Below, one piece after another: positions 42,979-52,907 of a DNA stretch of 61,663 nucleotides. The stretch spans positions 1 to 61,663 of the forward strand of contig CAMHAM010000017.1 of assembly GCA_946183415.1 (NCBI GenBank), read 5' to 3'. This DNA comes from an uncultured Prevotella sp. (GTDB taxonomy: Bacteria > Bacteroidota > Bacteroidia > Bacteroidales > Bacteroidaceae). Under the pieces are notes generated by a model that searched no databases, was not told the origin of the DNA, and saw nothing but the letters and a program-made list of their open reading frames with translations. How positions within the stretch are numbered: the first letter of the stretch is position 1; every line of letters starts with the position of its first letter. The position numbers and the translations under genes were made by a program.

Positions 42979-45624
42979 ATGAGAAGACTTGTTCTATCCC
43001 TTTTGTTTTTCTGTACTTTAGCGACGATACCTACCGTTGCACAGATAGTGTTGCTGTCTGGTGACTATGCCGACCCTTCAGTACTAAAGGACGGTGATGA
43101 TATGACCCATTCTCCCTTCCACTACCAGCCAGGCTTCTTGATATGGCACTCGAAAAACCTTCTCAACTGGGTTCCCATCTGCCGGGCTGGCAGTAGTTGG
43201 AACGGCTCAGCCTGGGCACCTGACCTACAGAAAGTAGGTGATACACAAACACAGTGCATCAGGGAGACTATCCGCCTCAGTGAGGGGTGGAAATTTGCCT
43301 TTGGCAATGCTGCCGACCCGCAGAAGGACTTTGGCTGCGGCACCGAGTATTTCAACTATCTGACCAAGGCTAACTCCATCCACAACGAGGGGCCCTACAC
43401 ACCTAAGTTTGATGATTCCGCATGGCAGGAGGTGCGCATCCCCCACGACTGGGTGACCACACTGCCATACGACTCTCTCGCCAGCCATTCGCATGGTTAT
43501 AAGACCGTAGGCTATAAGTACCCAGAGACCAGTGTCGGCTGGTATCGTAAGGTAATCAGCATCCCGGCAGAAGACCTCGGCAAGCATATAGCCTTGCAGT
43601 TCGACGGTATTTTCCGAAATGCTAACGTATGGTTCAACGGATTCTGGCTCGGTGTTGAACCCAGCGGCTACGCCACGCAGGTATACGATGTGACGGAATA
43701 TGTGAACTATGGCGGCGACAACCTCATCTGTGTCCGTGCCGATGCCACGTTCGAGGAAGGCTGGTTCTACGAGGGTGCAGGCATCTACCGTGATGCATGG
43801 CTGCTGAAGTCGGCAGCCGTCAGTGTGGCACCTTTTGGGACCTTTGTCTATGCCGACCTCAAGAGTCCTTATGCCTCCGCCGCCATTCATGTCGAGACCG
43901 AGGTGAACAACCATGCCCTCACGACACAGTCCTGCCAGGTGGAGCAACGGCTGGTCGATGCCATCGGACAGGAGGTGGCCCGAGCCATACCAGCCACTCT
44001 CAACCTGAAAGGGAAGCAGACACTCGGTTGTCAGCAGACGATGACACTAGCCAATCCTCACCTATGGAGCAATAGTGATCCTTATTTATATAAGGTGGAG
44101 ACAACCATCCGTGTGGACGGCAAAGTGACAGACGTCTACGAGACCACGACGGGCATCCGCGATATTCAGTTTGATGCAGACAATGGCTTCCTTCTAAACG
44201 GTCAGCCGCTGAAGCTAAAGGGCGTGAACATGCATCAGGATCACGCCGGGGTAGGTGCGGCCATCCCCGAGGCTCTGATGCAATGGCGCATCCGGCGACT
44301 GAAGGAACTCGGCTGTAATGCCTACCGTTCTTCTCATAATCCGATCACTCCCGCCCTGCTCGACATCTGCGACCGCGAGGGCATGCTCGTCATCGACGAG
44401 AACCGCCTTTCTGGCATCAATACCGAACATCTCCGGCTGTTAGAGAAGATGATCAAACGCGATCGCAATCATCCCTCAGTCATCCTCTGGAGCGACGGCA
44501 ATGAGGAGTGGGGTATGGAGAATACAATCCAAGGCCGTCGTGTGGCAGAGGCCATGCGGGAGTACACTCGTCTGCTCGATCCCACGCGCCACTCCACCAT
44601 CGCCAATGCTGGTGGAGGTGAAATGATTAAGGGACTCGATGTCGTAGGCTTCAACTATATCCACCAGAACAGTGTCGACCAGCGTAAGCAGACCAATCCC
44701 ACCTGGAAGATAGTTGGTACGGAAGAGACCACCGGCTGCGGCACACGCGGCGTCTATTTCAACTCCAAGGCTCAGCCAGGCCACATGGTGAGTATGAACC
44801 GCGACACCACCCATCACCACATTGAGAACGTGATTGAGCGTGGCTGGCAGTTCTATGCAGACCGTCCTTGGGGTGCCGGCGTGTTCTTCTGGACGGGATT
44901 CGACTATCGTGGTGAACCCAATCCGCTCTCTTATCCAGCCACCGACTCTGAATTTGGCATCCTCGACTATTGCGGATTCTGGAAAGACGAGGCATGGTAT
45001 CTGAAGTCATGGTGGAGCAGCGAGCCGACACTCCACATCTTCCCGCACTGGAATCTGGCGGGGCATGAAGGAGAGGAGGTTGAACTATGGGCCTACAGCA
45101 ACTGCGACGAAGTGGAGCTGACGGTAAACGGCAAGAAACTTGCACGTCAGGCGATGCCGAAGAACGGACACCTGAAGTGGCGGACCGTATATCAGCCTGG
45201 CAAGGTAGTGGCTGTCGGTTATAAGAACGGCAAGCGCATCCTCACGGAGACCGTCGAGACTACGAAACCAGCTTCGAAACTTGTCCTGAAGACAGACCGC
45301 AAAGTTATCACTGCCGACGGTCGAGACGTTGCCGTCATCACCGTTGAGGTGCAGGATGCCAAAGGGCACGTTGTACCCGACGCATGTCCCGAGCTTTCAT
45401 TTCATCTGGATGGCGATGCCCGTATCATCGGTGCAGGAAACGGTAATCCGTCTTATCTCCGCCCCGACCATCCCCAGGACATCAATTGTAAGAATTTCCA
45501 GATAACAGCCTTCAATGGCCTGGCTCAGCTTCTCATCCAGAGCAGTCATAAAGCATCGTCACTTTCATTGTCGGTCAACGCTAACGGATTAAAGACTGGT
45601 GTCTTGAATGTTTCTACAGACTGA
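42979..45624 (+). CDS. GH2 glycosidase with a truncated GH43 N-terminus
   Basis: The 881-residue protein has a signal peptide (about 1-21). Residues about 25-88 are a GH43 start: GDYADPSVLKDGDD, HSPFHYQPGFLIWHSKNLLN and WNGSAWAPDLQKVGD, holding the family's first catalytic Asp. From about 95 the sequence is a GH2 enzyme: jelly roll (WKFAFGNAAD, VRIPHDW), Ig-like domain, barrel with acid/base E509 in SDGNEEWG and nucleophile E582 in VGTEETTG, then C-terminal Ig-like domains. Other GH2 enzymes start directly at the jelly roll. The GH43 part is far too short to fold as a five-bladed propeller, so this looks like a fusion created by deletion. The GH2 part appears intact, beta-galactosidase-like. 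Confidence 0.85.
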   Translation: MRRLVLSLLFFCTLATIPTVAQIVLLSGDYADPSVLKDGDDMTHSPFHYQPGFLIWHSKNLLNWVPICRAGSSWNGSAWAPDLQKVGDTQTQCIRETIRLSEGWKFAFGNAADPQKDFGCGTEYFNYLTKANSIHNEGPYTPKFDDSAWQEVRIPHDWVTTLPYDSLASHSHGYKTVGYKYPETSVGWYRKVISIPAEDLGKHIALQFDGIFRNANVWFNGFWLGVEPSGYATQVYDVTEYVNYGGDNLICVRADATFEEGWFYEGAGIYRDAWLLKSAAVSVAPFGTFVYADLKSPYASAAIHVETEVNNHALTTQSCQVEQRLVDAIGQEVARAIPATLNLKGKQTLGCQQTMTLANPHLWSNSDPYLYKVETTIRVDGKVTDVYETTTGIRDIQFDADNGFLLNGQPLKLKGVNMHQDHAGVGAAIPEALMQWRIRRLKELGCNAYRSSHNPITPALLDICDREGMLVIDENRLSGINTEHLRLLEKMIKRDRNHPSVILWSDGNEEWGMENTIQGRRVAEAMREYTRLLDPTRHSTIANAGGGEMIKGLDVVGFNYIHQNSVDQRKQTNPTWKIVGTEETTGCGTRGVYFNSKAQPGHMVSMNRDTTHHHIENVIERGWQFYADRPWGAGVFFWTGFDYRGEPNPLSYPATDSEFGILDYCGFWKDEAWYLKSWWSSEPTLHIFPHWNLAGHEGEEVELWAYSNCDEVELTVNGKKLARQAMPKNGHLKWRTVYQPGKVVAVGYKNGKRILTETVETTKPASKLVLKTDRKVITADGRDVAVITVEVQDAKGHVVPDACPELSFHLDGDARIIGAGNGNPSYLRPDHPQDINCKNFQITAFNGLAQLLIQSSHKASSLSLSVNANGLKTGVLNVSTD

Positions 45625-45645
45625 AAATTTTCCCGCCATGAGTTA

Positions 45646-45680
45646 GCAAAATAGCCAGTCGGGATGACAGGCTATTTTGC
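45646..45680. terminator. Bidirectional terminator between GH2 and the hybrid sensor
   Basis: GCAAAATAGCC (45646-45656) pairs perfectly with GGCTATTTTGC (45670-45680) across a 13-nt loop. The right arm overlaps the last codons of the minus-strand sensor gene. Confidence 0.8.
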
Positions 45681-48600
45681 AAATTCTTTTGGAGTAACCC
45701 CAAACTCCTCTTTAAAATACTTGGAGAAGATGCGAGGCGAATTAAAGCCTACCTGATAAGCCACCTCGGACACGTACATACCACTCTGCTCCAATAATTG
45801 CTTACCCCTCTTCAGTCGCAGGATGCGAATGAATTGCTGGGGAGACTTGCCAGTCAGGTGCTCCAGTTTCTTGTACAATTGTGCTCGATGCACACCCATC
45901 TCTCCGCTCAGTTCTTCCACGCCAAAGTCTGACTCGCTGATATGTGCCTCCACGACACTGATCGCCTTGGCTATAAACTGCTCGTCCAACGACGTGATGG
46001 CTATCTCCGAGGGTTCGATGTCTATCTCCTTGACAAAGCGTTCATGCCGGACACGGCTTCGCTCTAACAACTTGTGGACACGCTGACGGAGGATATCCAT
46101 ATTGAAAGGCTTGGTGATATAGTCGTCGGCACCAGCTTCCAGTCCCTCCAACTCATCGGTGGTAAGCGTCTTGGCTGTCAACAAGACGACTGGAACATGC
46201 GATGTCTCGATATTGGTCTTTACATGACGGCACATTTCAAGGCCGTCCATCTCTGGCATCATCACGTCGCTGATGATAATGTCTACATCCTCATGCTCCA
46301 GCGCCTTTAAGGCTTCAGCACCATTAGACGCTGTCACCACCCGATATTCAGTTGAGAGGCCCTTACTCATATAAGTAAGCATGTCTTTGTTGTCATCGAC
46401 TATCAGCAATAGTGGCAGCACAGACTGCTTCTGAGTCCCACTCTCATCCTCTGGCTTCCGCAAAGGAATGGTAAAACGAAACTCTGTTCCTGCCCCGTCG
46501 GGATTATCGCCGACCATGATATTTCCTCCCTGCAATTGGAGGTACTCACGGACGATATGCAGTCCGATACCGCTGCCCATCGAAGCTTTTGTGCCACCAT
46601 CCGACTGATAGAAGCGCTCGAAGACATGTGCTTTATCCTCATCGGAGATGCCGATTCCTGAATCTGTCACCGTAGTAACAACCACACCGTCAGACTTTTC
46701 AATCCGGATCCTGACATAACCGCCCGGCGGTGTAAACTTGAACGCATTCGACAACAAGTTCATCATCACCTTCGTCATCTTGTCGCGATCGAAAAGAGTC
46801 TCTATCTTTTTCTCGGCAGAGACGAAATCAAGAACCATCTTTTCTTTCTCGGCTTTCAGACGGAACAAGTCGCACACATCCCGCTCCAGCATCACGATGT
46901 CACCATAGGAGAAATGGAGTTGCTCATTGCCTGACTCCAGACGACGGAAGTCAGGTATCTGGCCAACAAGCGAGAGCAGATGCTGCGCATTTCGATGTAC
47001 GATCTCAAGGTTCTCCCGCTTCTCCCCCAAGTCCTTCTGCTTAAGCAATTCCTCTACTGGTGTGATTATCAGTGAGAGAGGCGTGCGTAAGTCATGACTA
47101 ATGTTGGTAAAGAATCGTTGCTTCATCATGTTCATCTGCTCTTGCTGCTCCTGTTTAAGCTTCATCTCGCGCAAGCGTGACTGATAGACCTGTTTGTTTC
47201 TGAAATAACGCATCATGAAAAACGCCGCCAAAGCCATAATCAGTAAATATACGGTGTAGGCCCACCATGTCTGCCACAGTGGAGGAGCAATGTGGATAGT
47301 CGTCAACAGGCTCTGCCGTGAAGACTGCGTACGGGTCAGGAGCTCATAATCGCCTGGCGGCAGGTTGGACAGGACAATGGTCATGCCATCCATTGGATAC
47401 CATGCGTCAGAATGACCACTCAACTGATAGAAATAGGTGTCCGTTTCAAAGCCATCATCATAGGGCAGAGCGCACTCTATGACGAGATTGTTTTCAGTAT
47501 AGTTCAAATCAAGCTCATGAGTAAAGACGATATCCTTCGTCAACAGTTGCCGCCCGTTGAACGCTTCTCCAGGTGACACTATGGTGCTGTTGATGCTTAG
47601 GGCACCCATCACCAGCCTCTTAATGGACAGTTTTTCCTCGGTCTGCCTGAGTAGTTCCTTAGTATCCACACACTGATAGCCGGCAGTAGTGCCCAACCAA
47701 AGGATACTGTTACAGTCAAAGGCACTTGCCTGATGATTATAGAAAATATCCTGTCCATTAGGGTTTATATTAAAAGAATAGCGTTCGAACTGGTTCGTAT
47801 CGTCTTCATGGTGCTTCAGCATCAGCAATTCTGCTGGAGTAGCTATCCATACACGTCCCCCTTCGTCGATTGACATGTTCTTCAGCGGAGCGGATTTGAG
47901 TCCGAACGGCGTTTCCACTATCTTTTTCTGAGGATCGAAGATAGTCAGTCCTTCCCATCCTTCGCCACCAAGCAACCATATATAGCCCTGGCGATCTATG
48001 ACGATGCTGCGATAGTTGCCCTTATCTATCAGCTTCCAGCCATTAACACCATCTGTCATGTAGAAACCTTCCGTCGTTGCAGCATAGAGAATACCTTCGT
48101 GGTACTCCAGATCGAAAACGTATCTCACCCCCACCTGCATATCAGTTACAGTCCCATTGGCTAAGTCCAACTGCCACAAGCCCTCACTGAGCAGGGCGAC
48201 AAAGAGATGCCCTTTGCCATCCTCAGTTATGGCGTAAGGCGAGCTGCCCTCAAAGTAGAGATTCTCTCTGCCGCCAGTTCCCCTGTGAAACAGTCCTTTC
48301 AAATAAAGTCCCGTCCACAACGAACCGTCGCAGGCTGTATACAAGGCGGTTGCAGTACCTTGACGAATGACATTTCGCACTGCCAAGCTGTCCTGCTGAT
48401 AGACACCCCGGTTCTCCAGTCCAATCCACATGCTTTGGCCGTCTTTGGTCTTTGCAAATGTCAGTACATCGGTCTTGGAATCCTGTTGTGCAGGATCAAC
48501 AATAGTATTCAGCAGAAATTTTTCCCGACCGCTTCTACAAACAGACAATCCACCCTTGTTATAAGCAACCCACATCGTTGCTGTCCAAGGTTCGAAGAAA

Positions 48601-49382
48601 ATCAAGTCTACTTGATTGCTTTGCAAACTAGTACCGTCCCACTCTGCGTGCAGCAGATGTTCCTCTATGTGCCCTTTGGCATCATAAATCACCACGCCTG
48701 TAGACTGCGTACTGACCCAGAGGCGATGACGATCGTCCTGGGCTACTTCTGTGACATGAGACGGGAGTTGCTTCATCGGTTCCCACTTGGCAGTATTTGA
48801 GTCGTATTGCCACAGATGACTGACTTGCCACAAGAACACCTGTCCATCGCTGCCGACCTTGATTTTCCCCCTGCCCTCAAAGTCTTCAGGTAGTTCGACG
48901 CGACGCAGCTGCCGTCCACTCTGGATATCTATCCAGTAGAGGGCATCCTCTTTCAATACCCAGAGCTGATCCACTTCATTGTTCACAGAAAAGTAGTCGT
49001 GTTTTACATCAATACCTTTCTCCTTAAACAGCTCTTCCGCACCAGTCGTAAACTCGTTGTGAGCAGGATTATAACGGTAAACATCATTGCTGTGTGACTT
49101 CAGCCACAACAGTCCCTGCTTGTCGCAGAAGATACTATTAATACTCACATCAACACGTGCAAAGTTACGGTGATAGGCATTGGGATTTCTCGATTCCAAC
49201 TGGGGCAGGCTGTAGAGTCCCGACGATGTACCAAACCAGAAGATTCCGTCGTTATCACAGCAGATCGCCTTCACTGTATTCCCTCGTGTGTTGATATGCC
49301 TGAACTGAATCGTCTCTGCCGCAAAAGCACAGACAGACGTCCATAGCAACACCACTTCCAGCAAAAATGTTTTCCTAATCAT
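45672..49382 (-). CDS. Hybrid two-component system regulator (HTCS)
   Basis: HTCS proteins sense polysaccharide fragments in the periplasm and switch on neighbouring utilization genes. The 1236-residue protein has a signal peptide (about 1-21), two-component propeller repeats (about 25-620), a Y_Y_Y domain (about 625-695), one membrane helix (about 705-727), HisKA with H763 in ISHDLRTPLS, HATPase (GIGISDEDKAHVFERFYQSD), a receiver with D1039 in IISDVMMPEMDG and a C-terminal AraC domain (about 1135-1236). The ATG at 49448 lies upstream of the -7 box, so 49382, which starts the signal peptide, is chosen. It lies between the hydrolase genes and the SusC/D operon and probably controls both. Confidence 0.94.
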   Translation of the reverse strand: MIRKTFLLEVVLLWTSVCAFAAETIQFRHINTRGNTVKAICCDNDGIFWFGTSSGLYSLPQLESRNPNAYHRNFARVDVSINSIFCDKQGLLWLKSHSNDVYRYNPAHNEFTTGAEELFKEKGIDVKHDYFSVNNEVDQLWVLKEDALYWIDIQSGRQLRRVELPEDFEGRGKIKVGSDGQVFLWQVSHLWQYDSNTAKWEPMKQLPSHVTEVAQDDRHRLWVSTQSTGVVIYDAKGHIEEHLLHAEWDGTSLQSNQVDLIFFEPWTATMWVAYNKGGLSVCRSGREKFLLNTIVDPAQQDSKTDVLTFAKTKDGQSMWIGLENRGVYQQDSLAVRNVIRQGTATALYTACDGSLWTGLYLKGLFHRGTGGRENLYFEGSSPYAITEDGKGHLFVALLSEGLWQLDLANGTVTDMQVGVRYVFDLEYHEGILYAATTEGFYMTDGVNGWKLIDKGNYRSIVIDRQGYIWLLGGEGWEGLTIFDPQKKIVETPFGLKSAPLKNMSIDEGGRVWIATPAELLMLKHHEDDTNQFERYSFNINPNGQDIFYNHQASAFDCNSILWLGTTAGYQCVDTKELLRQTEEKLSIKRLVMGALSINSTIVSPGEAFNGRQLLTKDIVFTHELDLNYTENNLVIECALPYDDGFETDTYFYQLSGHSDAWYPMDGMTIVLSNLPPGDYELLTRTQSSRQSLLTTIHIAPPLWQTWWAYTVYLLIMALAAFFMMRYFRNKQVYQSRLREMKLKQEQQEQMNMMKQRFFTNISHDLRTPLSLIITPVEELLKQKDLGEKRENLEIVHRNAQHLLSLVGQIPDFRRLESGNEQLHFSYGDIVMLERDVCDLFRLKAEKEKMVLDFVSAEKKIETLFDRDKMTKVMMNLLSNAFKFTPPGGYVRIRIEKSDGVVVTTVTDSGIGISDEDKAHVFERFYQSDGGTKASMGSGIGLHIVREYLQLQGGNIMVGDNPDGAGTEFRFTIPLRKPEDESGTQKQSVLPLLLIVDDNKDMLTYMSKGLSTEYRVVTASNGAEALKALEHEDVDIIISDVMMPEMDGLEMCRHVKTNIETSHVPVVLLTAKTLTTDELEGLEAGADDYITKPFNMDILRQRVHKLLERSRVRHERFVKEIDIEPSEIAITSLDEQFIAKAISVVEAHISESDFGVEELSGEMGVHRAQLYKKLEHLTGKSPQQFIRILRLKRGKQLLEQSGMYVSEVAYQVGFNSPRIFSKYFKEEFGVTPKEFAK

Positions 49383-49404
49383 ATCTTGGTTTAGTATTTG
49401 GCGA

Positions 49405-49435
49405 CAAAGATACAACATAAGCACCAAAACACCAA
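49405..49435 (-). promoter_or_regulatory. Promoter of the hybrid sensor gene
   Basis: On the minus strand TATCTTTG (49405-49412) lies 20 bp from TTG (49433-49435), within 25 bp of the ATG. It shows that the sensor can be transcribed apart from the SusC operon upstream. Confidence 0.75.
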
Positions 49436-49462
49436 AAAGATTCCACATTAACTAGCTAAATC

Positions 49463-49490
49463 GCCCCACAGCTTCTTGTGGCTGCGGGGC
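49463..49490 (-). terminator. Terminator-like hairpin after the SusC/D operon
   Basis: GCCCCGCAGC and GCTGTGGGGC on the minus strand pair over 10 bp (one G-U) with an 8-nt loop. The T-run is poor. It follows the stop of the surface lipoprotein by about 27 bp. Confidence 0.65.
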
Positions 49491-49516
49491 GGTATGATAT
49501 AAGTGTCAAGCGCGGA

Positions 49517-50971
49517 TTACTTGGCCTTGAAGTGCCAGAATGTAGCTTCACCCCAAGCACCCTGTGAACCACCGTCGGGATATACCAGACACATCTTTGA
49601 GCCGCTCAGGTAAACCATCTCGAATGTGGTAGGCATGTTACCACCTGAGTTGATCTCATACGGGAAGAGGATTGTGCCTGCGGTTGTATTCAGGTCGGCC
49701 ACCTTCCAGTCGTTACCTGTAACTTCAACGATTTCGAATGTTCCGCTATTGATGACAGAGCCGTCGCCAGCATGACGGGTGATGATTCCGTCGGGAGTCA
49801 GCGTCATGAAGGCATCCATGCTCTCGTCACCGTGGGCATTTCCATCGTTGGTGTGGTTAAGCTGGCCCATGAATTCCTCTTCGCTGGTGACACCCCACCA
49901 CTTACCGTTGCTCTCGAGACCAACAGAAGCACCAGTGCCAGGCTGGTAACCCATGTTACCCCATACGACACCGTCGGTAGCTCCGGTATCCCAGGTCCAG
50001 TCCTTACCCTTATCATCATAGCCGTAAGCCATTCCCTTGATGTCGCTGCTGCTGCAGAAGTGCCAGAACGAAGCCTCGCCCCATGCACCCTGGCTGCCGC
50101 CGTCAGGATAAACAAGCGTCATCTTGTCGGATGTCAGGTATGCAATCTCGTAGGTTCCAGGGATATTACCGCCAGAATTGATCTCATACGGCCAAAGGAT
50201 GGAATTGGTTACGAGGTCGCCAACCTTCATCTCACCAGCAGGATTATAGTCCTTCACCTCATAGGTGCCAGAACGGATGACCGTACCCTTGGCATCGTAT
50301 GCATTAATCAGACCGTCCTCAGTGAATTCCATATAGGCATCGAGGTCGCCGTCACCATGATTGGTGCCATCCTCTGTGTGCTGCAACTGTCCGTTGAACT
50401 CGTCGGTAGAGGTAACACCCCACCACTGGCCATTACCAGTAGTACCAACAGACTTACCGTCGCCAGGCTGATAGCCCATGTTTCCCCAAACTGCGCCAGT
50501 AATTGAGGGGTCCCACTTCCAAGTCTTCTTGCCGTAGTCGTTGGAGGCAATCAGACGGATCTCAGGCTTCAGCTCAGAAGCTACCTGGACAGTGAAATCC
50601 TTTGAGGCTACAGTCTCTTCGCCATTGGCATTGATATAGCGGAAGTAGATAGTCTGGTTGGGGTCAGAACCACGAGCGGGAACGAAGTTGAATACTCCGG
50701 CAGCCGAACCGCTGGTAAGCTTAAACTCTGACCCGTCGGCCTTCAAGTAGTAGATGTACACGCTCGATGCCTTGGGAACACTATACTTAATCCAGTTACC
50801 GTCGGACTGAGGTGTAGTGCAAGCCTGATCGGAGTACTGCGAGAACTCAGCGCCATCGAGCAGATTGCTGGCGGTGAAGCTGTCAATGGCCATGTCCTTG
50901 CTGTCCTTGATAGGGTCACAGGCCGTAAGCATACCCAGCGCTACTGCGAACAATAATATTGATTTTTTCAT
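49517..50971 (-). CDS. Surface glycan-binding-type lipoprotein with two repeats
   Basis: The 484-residue lipoprotein (lipobox LTAC, C18) lies directly after susD, where SusE/F-like or other surface glycan-binding proteins are usually coded. Residues about 25-135 look like an Ig- or SusE-type domain. Two copies of a roughly 160-residue module follow (about 145-310 and 320-484). Each holds WGNMGYQPG, WWGVTS, a DG-rich segment with HGD, FPYEINSGGN or WPYEINSGGN, and LVYPDGGSQGAWGEA. The tryptophan-rich pattern suits sugar stacking. I recognise no named family for the module; binding is inferred from position. Confidence 0.78.
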   Translation of the reverse strand: MKKSILLFAVALGMLTACDPIKDSKDMAIDSFTASNLLDGAEFSQYSDQACTTPQSDGNWIKYSVPKASSVYIYYLKADGSEFKLTSGSAAGVFNFVPARGSDPNQTIYFRYINANGEETVASKDFTVQVASELKPEIRLIASNDYGKKTWKWDPSITGAVWGNMGYQPGDGKSVGTTGNGQWWGVTSTDEFNGQLQHTEDGTNHGDGDLDAYMEFTEDGLINAYDAKGTVIRSGTYEVKDYNPAGEMKVGDLVTNSILWPYEINSGGNIPGTYEIAYLTSDKMTLVYPDGGSQGAWGEASFWHFCSSSDIKGMAYGYDDKGKDWTWDTGATDGVVWGNMGYQPGTGASVGLESNGKWWGVTSEEEFMGQLNHTNDGNAHGDESMDAFMTLTPDGIITRHAGDGSVINSGTFEIVEVTGNDWKVADLNTTAGTILFPYEINSGGNMPTTFEMVYLSGSKMCLVYPDGGSQGAWGEATFWHFKAK

Positions 50972-51007
50972 ATTGCTATTTCTTATTTCTTAATTATTAA
51001 CCCTTAA

Positions 51008-52879
51008 TTAATAAACAGGTGTACCAGACATGCTCCAGCCTGTACCGTCGTACCAACCCTTGTTCTGACTCAGAATCGAAGGATCGTTGATCAGGCTGAT
51101 CTGTGCAGGAGGCTTCGGCAGGAATCCGTCGGTATCAGCATAGCGCTGTGCCCAGCTGCTGCCACCTACGCCCTGACCGTGATGCATGGTAGTCCATGTG
51201 CCAGTGTAGTTCACACGGCTACCGTCCTGGCGCTGCAGGGCAACGGCAGCCTCACAGCCAGTACCGCCATCCTTTCCAGAGTAACGGCGCAGGTCGTTGA
51301 AACGCAGACCCTCACCAGCGAGCTCCCAGCGGCGCTCATCCTTGATGTTCTGCCAAGAATAGGTAGTAGCAGGCAGTCCGGCACGGGCGCGAACCTTGTT
51401 CATCTGGTCTGCCGTACCTGTCAGCTCAGAGTGCATCAGCATCACGTCGGCCAGGCGGAGCAGTACCATGTCAGAGAAGTGGTCGCCCTGGAACGAGTTA
51501 CCGTTGGTATTTGGCGCAGTGGTATTCTTGGTACGGAATACACCCCACCATGTGTAAGCAGTGTTATGATCAGACCAGGAAGACTCTGGACATGTGATTG
51601 ACATCCACTTCTTGTTATAGTAACCAGCATCCTCAGAGCAAGAGGTCGTGAATACGAACTTCTCGCACTCTGCCTGAGCGTCGAGGATGGTTGCCTTCTT
51701 ACGTGGGTCGGCATCGGGCCAGTCATCCCAGAGATTGGCGTTGATGGTTCCCTGGCCCCAGCCCTGTCCGAAAGGCAGTGTCTCGACATCGCCATTTGCA
51801 TGTCCAGCACCATCGTCATCGCAGCGGAGACCTGTATACAGCTCAACCTGATTAACGAATCCCATACCGATGGTACCATTCCAAGAACCAGAGTTCATAT
51901 ACTGTACCTGGAACATCTCCTCTTCGTTTCCGTTGCCAGCCCAGAACTTACCCTGGTCAGCCAGGTCCTTTACGAATGCGTAGCCATTCTCACCAGAAGC
52001 AGTCAGCTCGTTAGAGTACTGCCAGAGCAGACGGAAATCCTCAACGAGGCTGTAGCCGCCATTGTTGATGGCATCCTCAAGGAAAGCAACCACCTGAGCC
52101 TTTGACAGAGATGCACCAGCACCTTCCTGCTGACCCTCGGCAAAGTCGAAGGACACATCAGCCAGATTTGCCGTTGCCAGCTCACCAGCTTTCTTGTAGA
52201 ATCCCTGATAGAACATGTAGGCACGAGCCAGCATACCCTCAGCGGCACCCTTTGTGGCATGACCGTCTCCACGGGTAGTAGCACCATGGGTCATCAAATT
52301 GGCAGCACTGGTAAAGTCTGCCAGAATGTGCGGCATAATCACATCCTCTGCACTCAGCTGCGGACATGGGTCGGGAGCGGCGGCAGCCCAGTATGCAGGA
52401 ATATCACCCCACCACTGAACACCCCAGAGGTAGAACAGGCCACGCATGAAGTAAGCCTCGCCCAGCATCTGGTTGCGGGCAGCCTCCTGGCCAGTCCAGT
52501 CAAAAGCATCAACAGCATAGATAATGGCACTGGCACGAGAGATACCTACGTAAGTATTCTTCCAGGCATTGTCATAGAGCGACTCCTTGTTGGTCATCAG
52601 GTGACCTATGGCATGCGACTCCACGTCACCGGTACCACCGGCACCATTGGCATCGTCAGACATGATGTAGTTCGAGAACCAGGGCGTCTCCAGCGGATTT
52701 GTACTCATCTGGTTCATCACGCCATACAGGGCAGCAAGCTCCTTGTTCAGGTCGTTAGCCGAAGCAGGGTAGTTGCTCGTGTTGGCTTCTGTATAGTTTG
52801 AGGAATCGAGGAAGTCCTCACAGGAGGTAAGTCCTATGGTGAAGAGGGCCGCGATTGCCATTGAATATATCTTTTTCAT
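51008..52879 (-). CDS. susD: SusD/RagB-type starch-binding lipoprotein
   Basis: SusD-type lipoproteins form the lid on the SusC channel and bind polysaccharide at the surface. The 623-residue protein has lipobox LTSC (C20) followed by EDFLDSSNY, the usual opening of the family, and the RagB-type end region NDLRRYSGKDGG, then FLPKPPAQISLI. The helical core contains RASAIIYAVDAFD and QMLGEAYFMRGLFYLW near residues 109-153. It is 28 bp after susC and 36 bp before the surface lipoprotein. Gene symbol denotes the family; the natural substrate need not be starch. Confidence 0.93.
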   Translation of the reverse strand: MKKIYSMAIAALFTIGLTSCEDFLDSSNYTEANTSNYPASANDLNKELAALYGVMNQMSTNPLETPWFSNYIMSDDANGAGGTGDVESHAIGHLMTNKESLYDNAWKNTYVGISRASAIIYAVDAFDWTGQEAARNQMLGEAYFMRGLFYLWGVQWWGDIPAYWAAAAPDPCPQLSAEDVIMPHILADFTSAANLMTHGATTRGDGHATKGAAEGMLARAYMFYQGFYKKAGELATANLADVSFDFAEGQQEGAGASLSKAQVVAFLEDAINNGGYSLVEDFRLLWQYSNELTASGENGYAFVKDLADQGKFWAGNGNEEEMFQVQYMNSGSWNGTIGMGFVNQVELYTGLRCDDDGAGHANGDVETLPFGQGWGQGTINANLWDDWPDADPRKKATILDAQAECEKFVFTTSCSEDAGYYNKKWMSITCPESSWSDHNTAYTWWGVFRTKNTTAPNTNGNSFQGDHFSDMVLLRLADVMLMHSELTGTADQMNKVRARAGLPATTYSWQNIKDERRWELAGEGLRFNDLRRYSGKDGGTGCEAAVALQRQDGSRVNYTGTWTTMHHGQGVGGSSWAQRYADTDGFLPKPPAQISLINDPSILSQNKGWYDGTGWSMSGTPVY

Positions 52880-52907
52880 ATTCTTCTATCCTTATTTATG
52901 TTATGAA

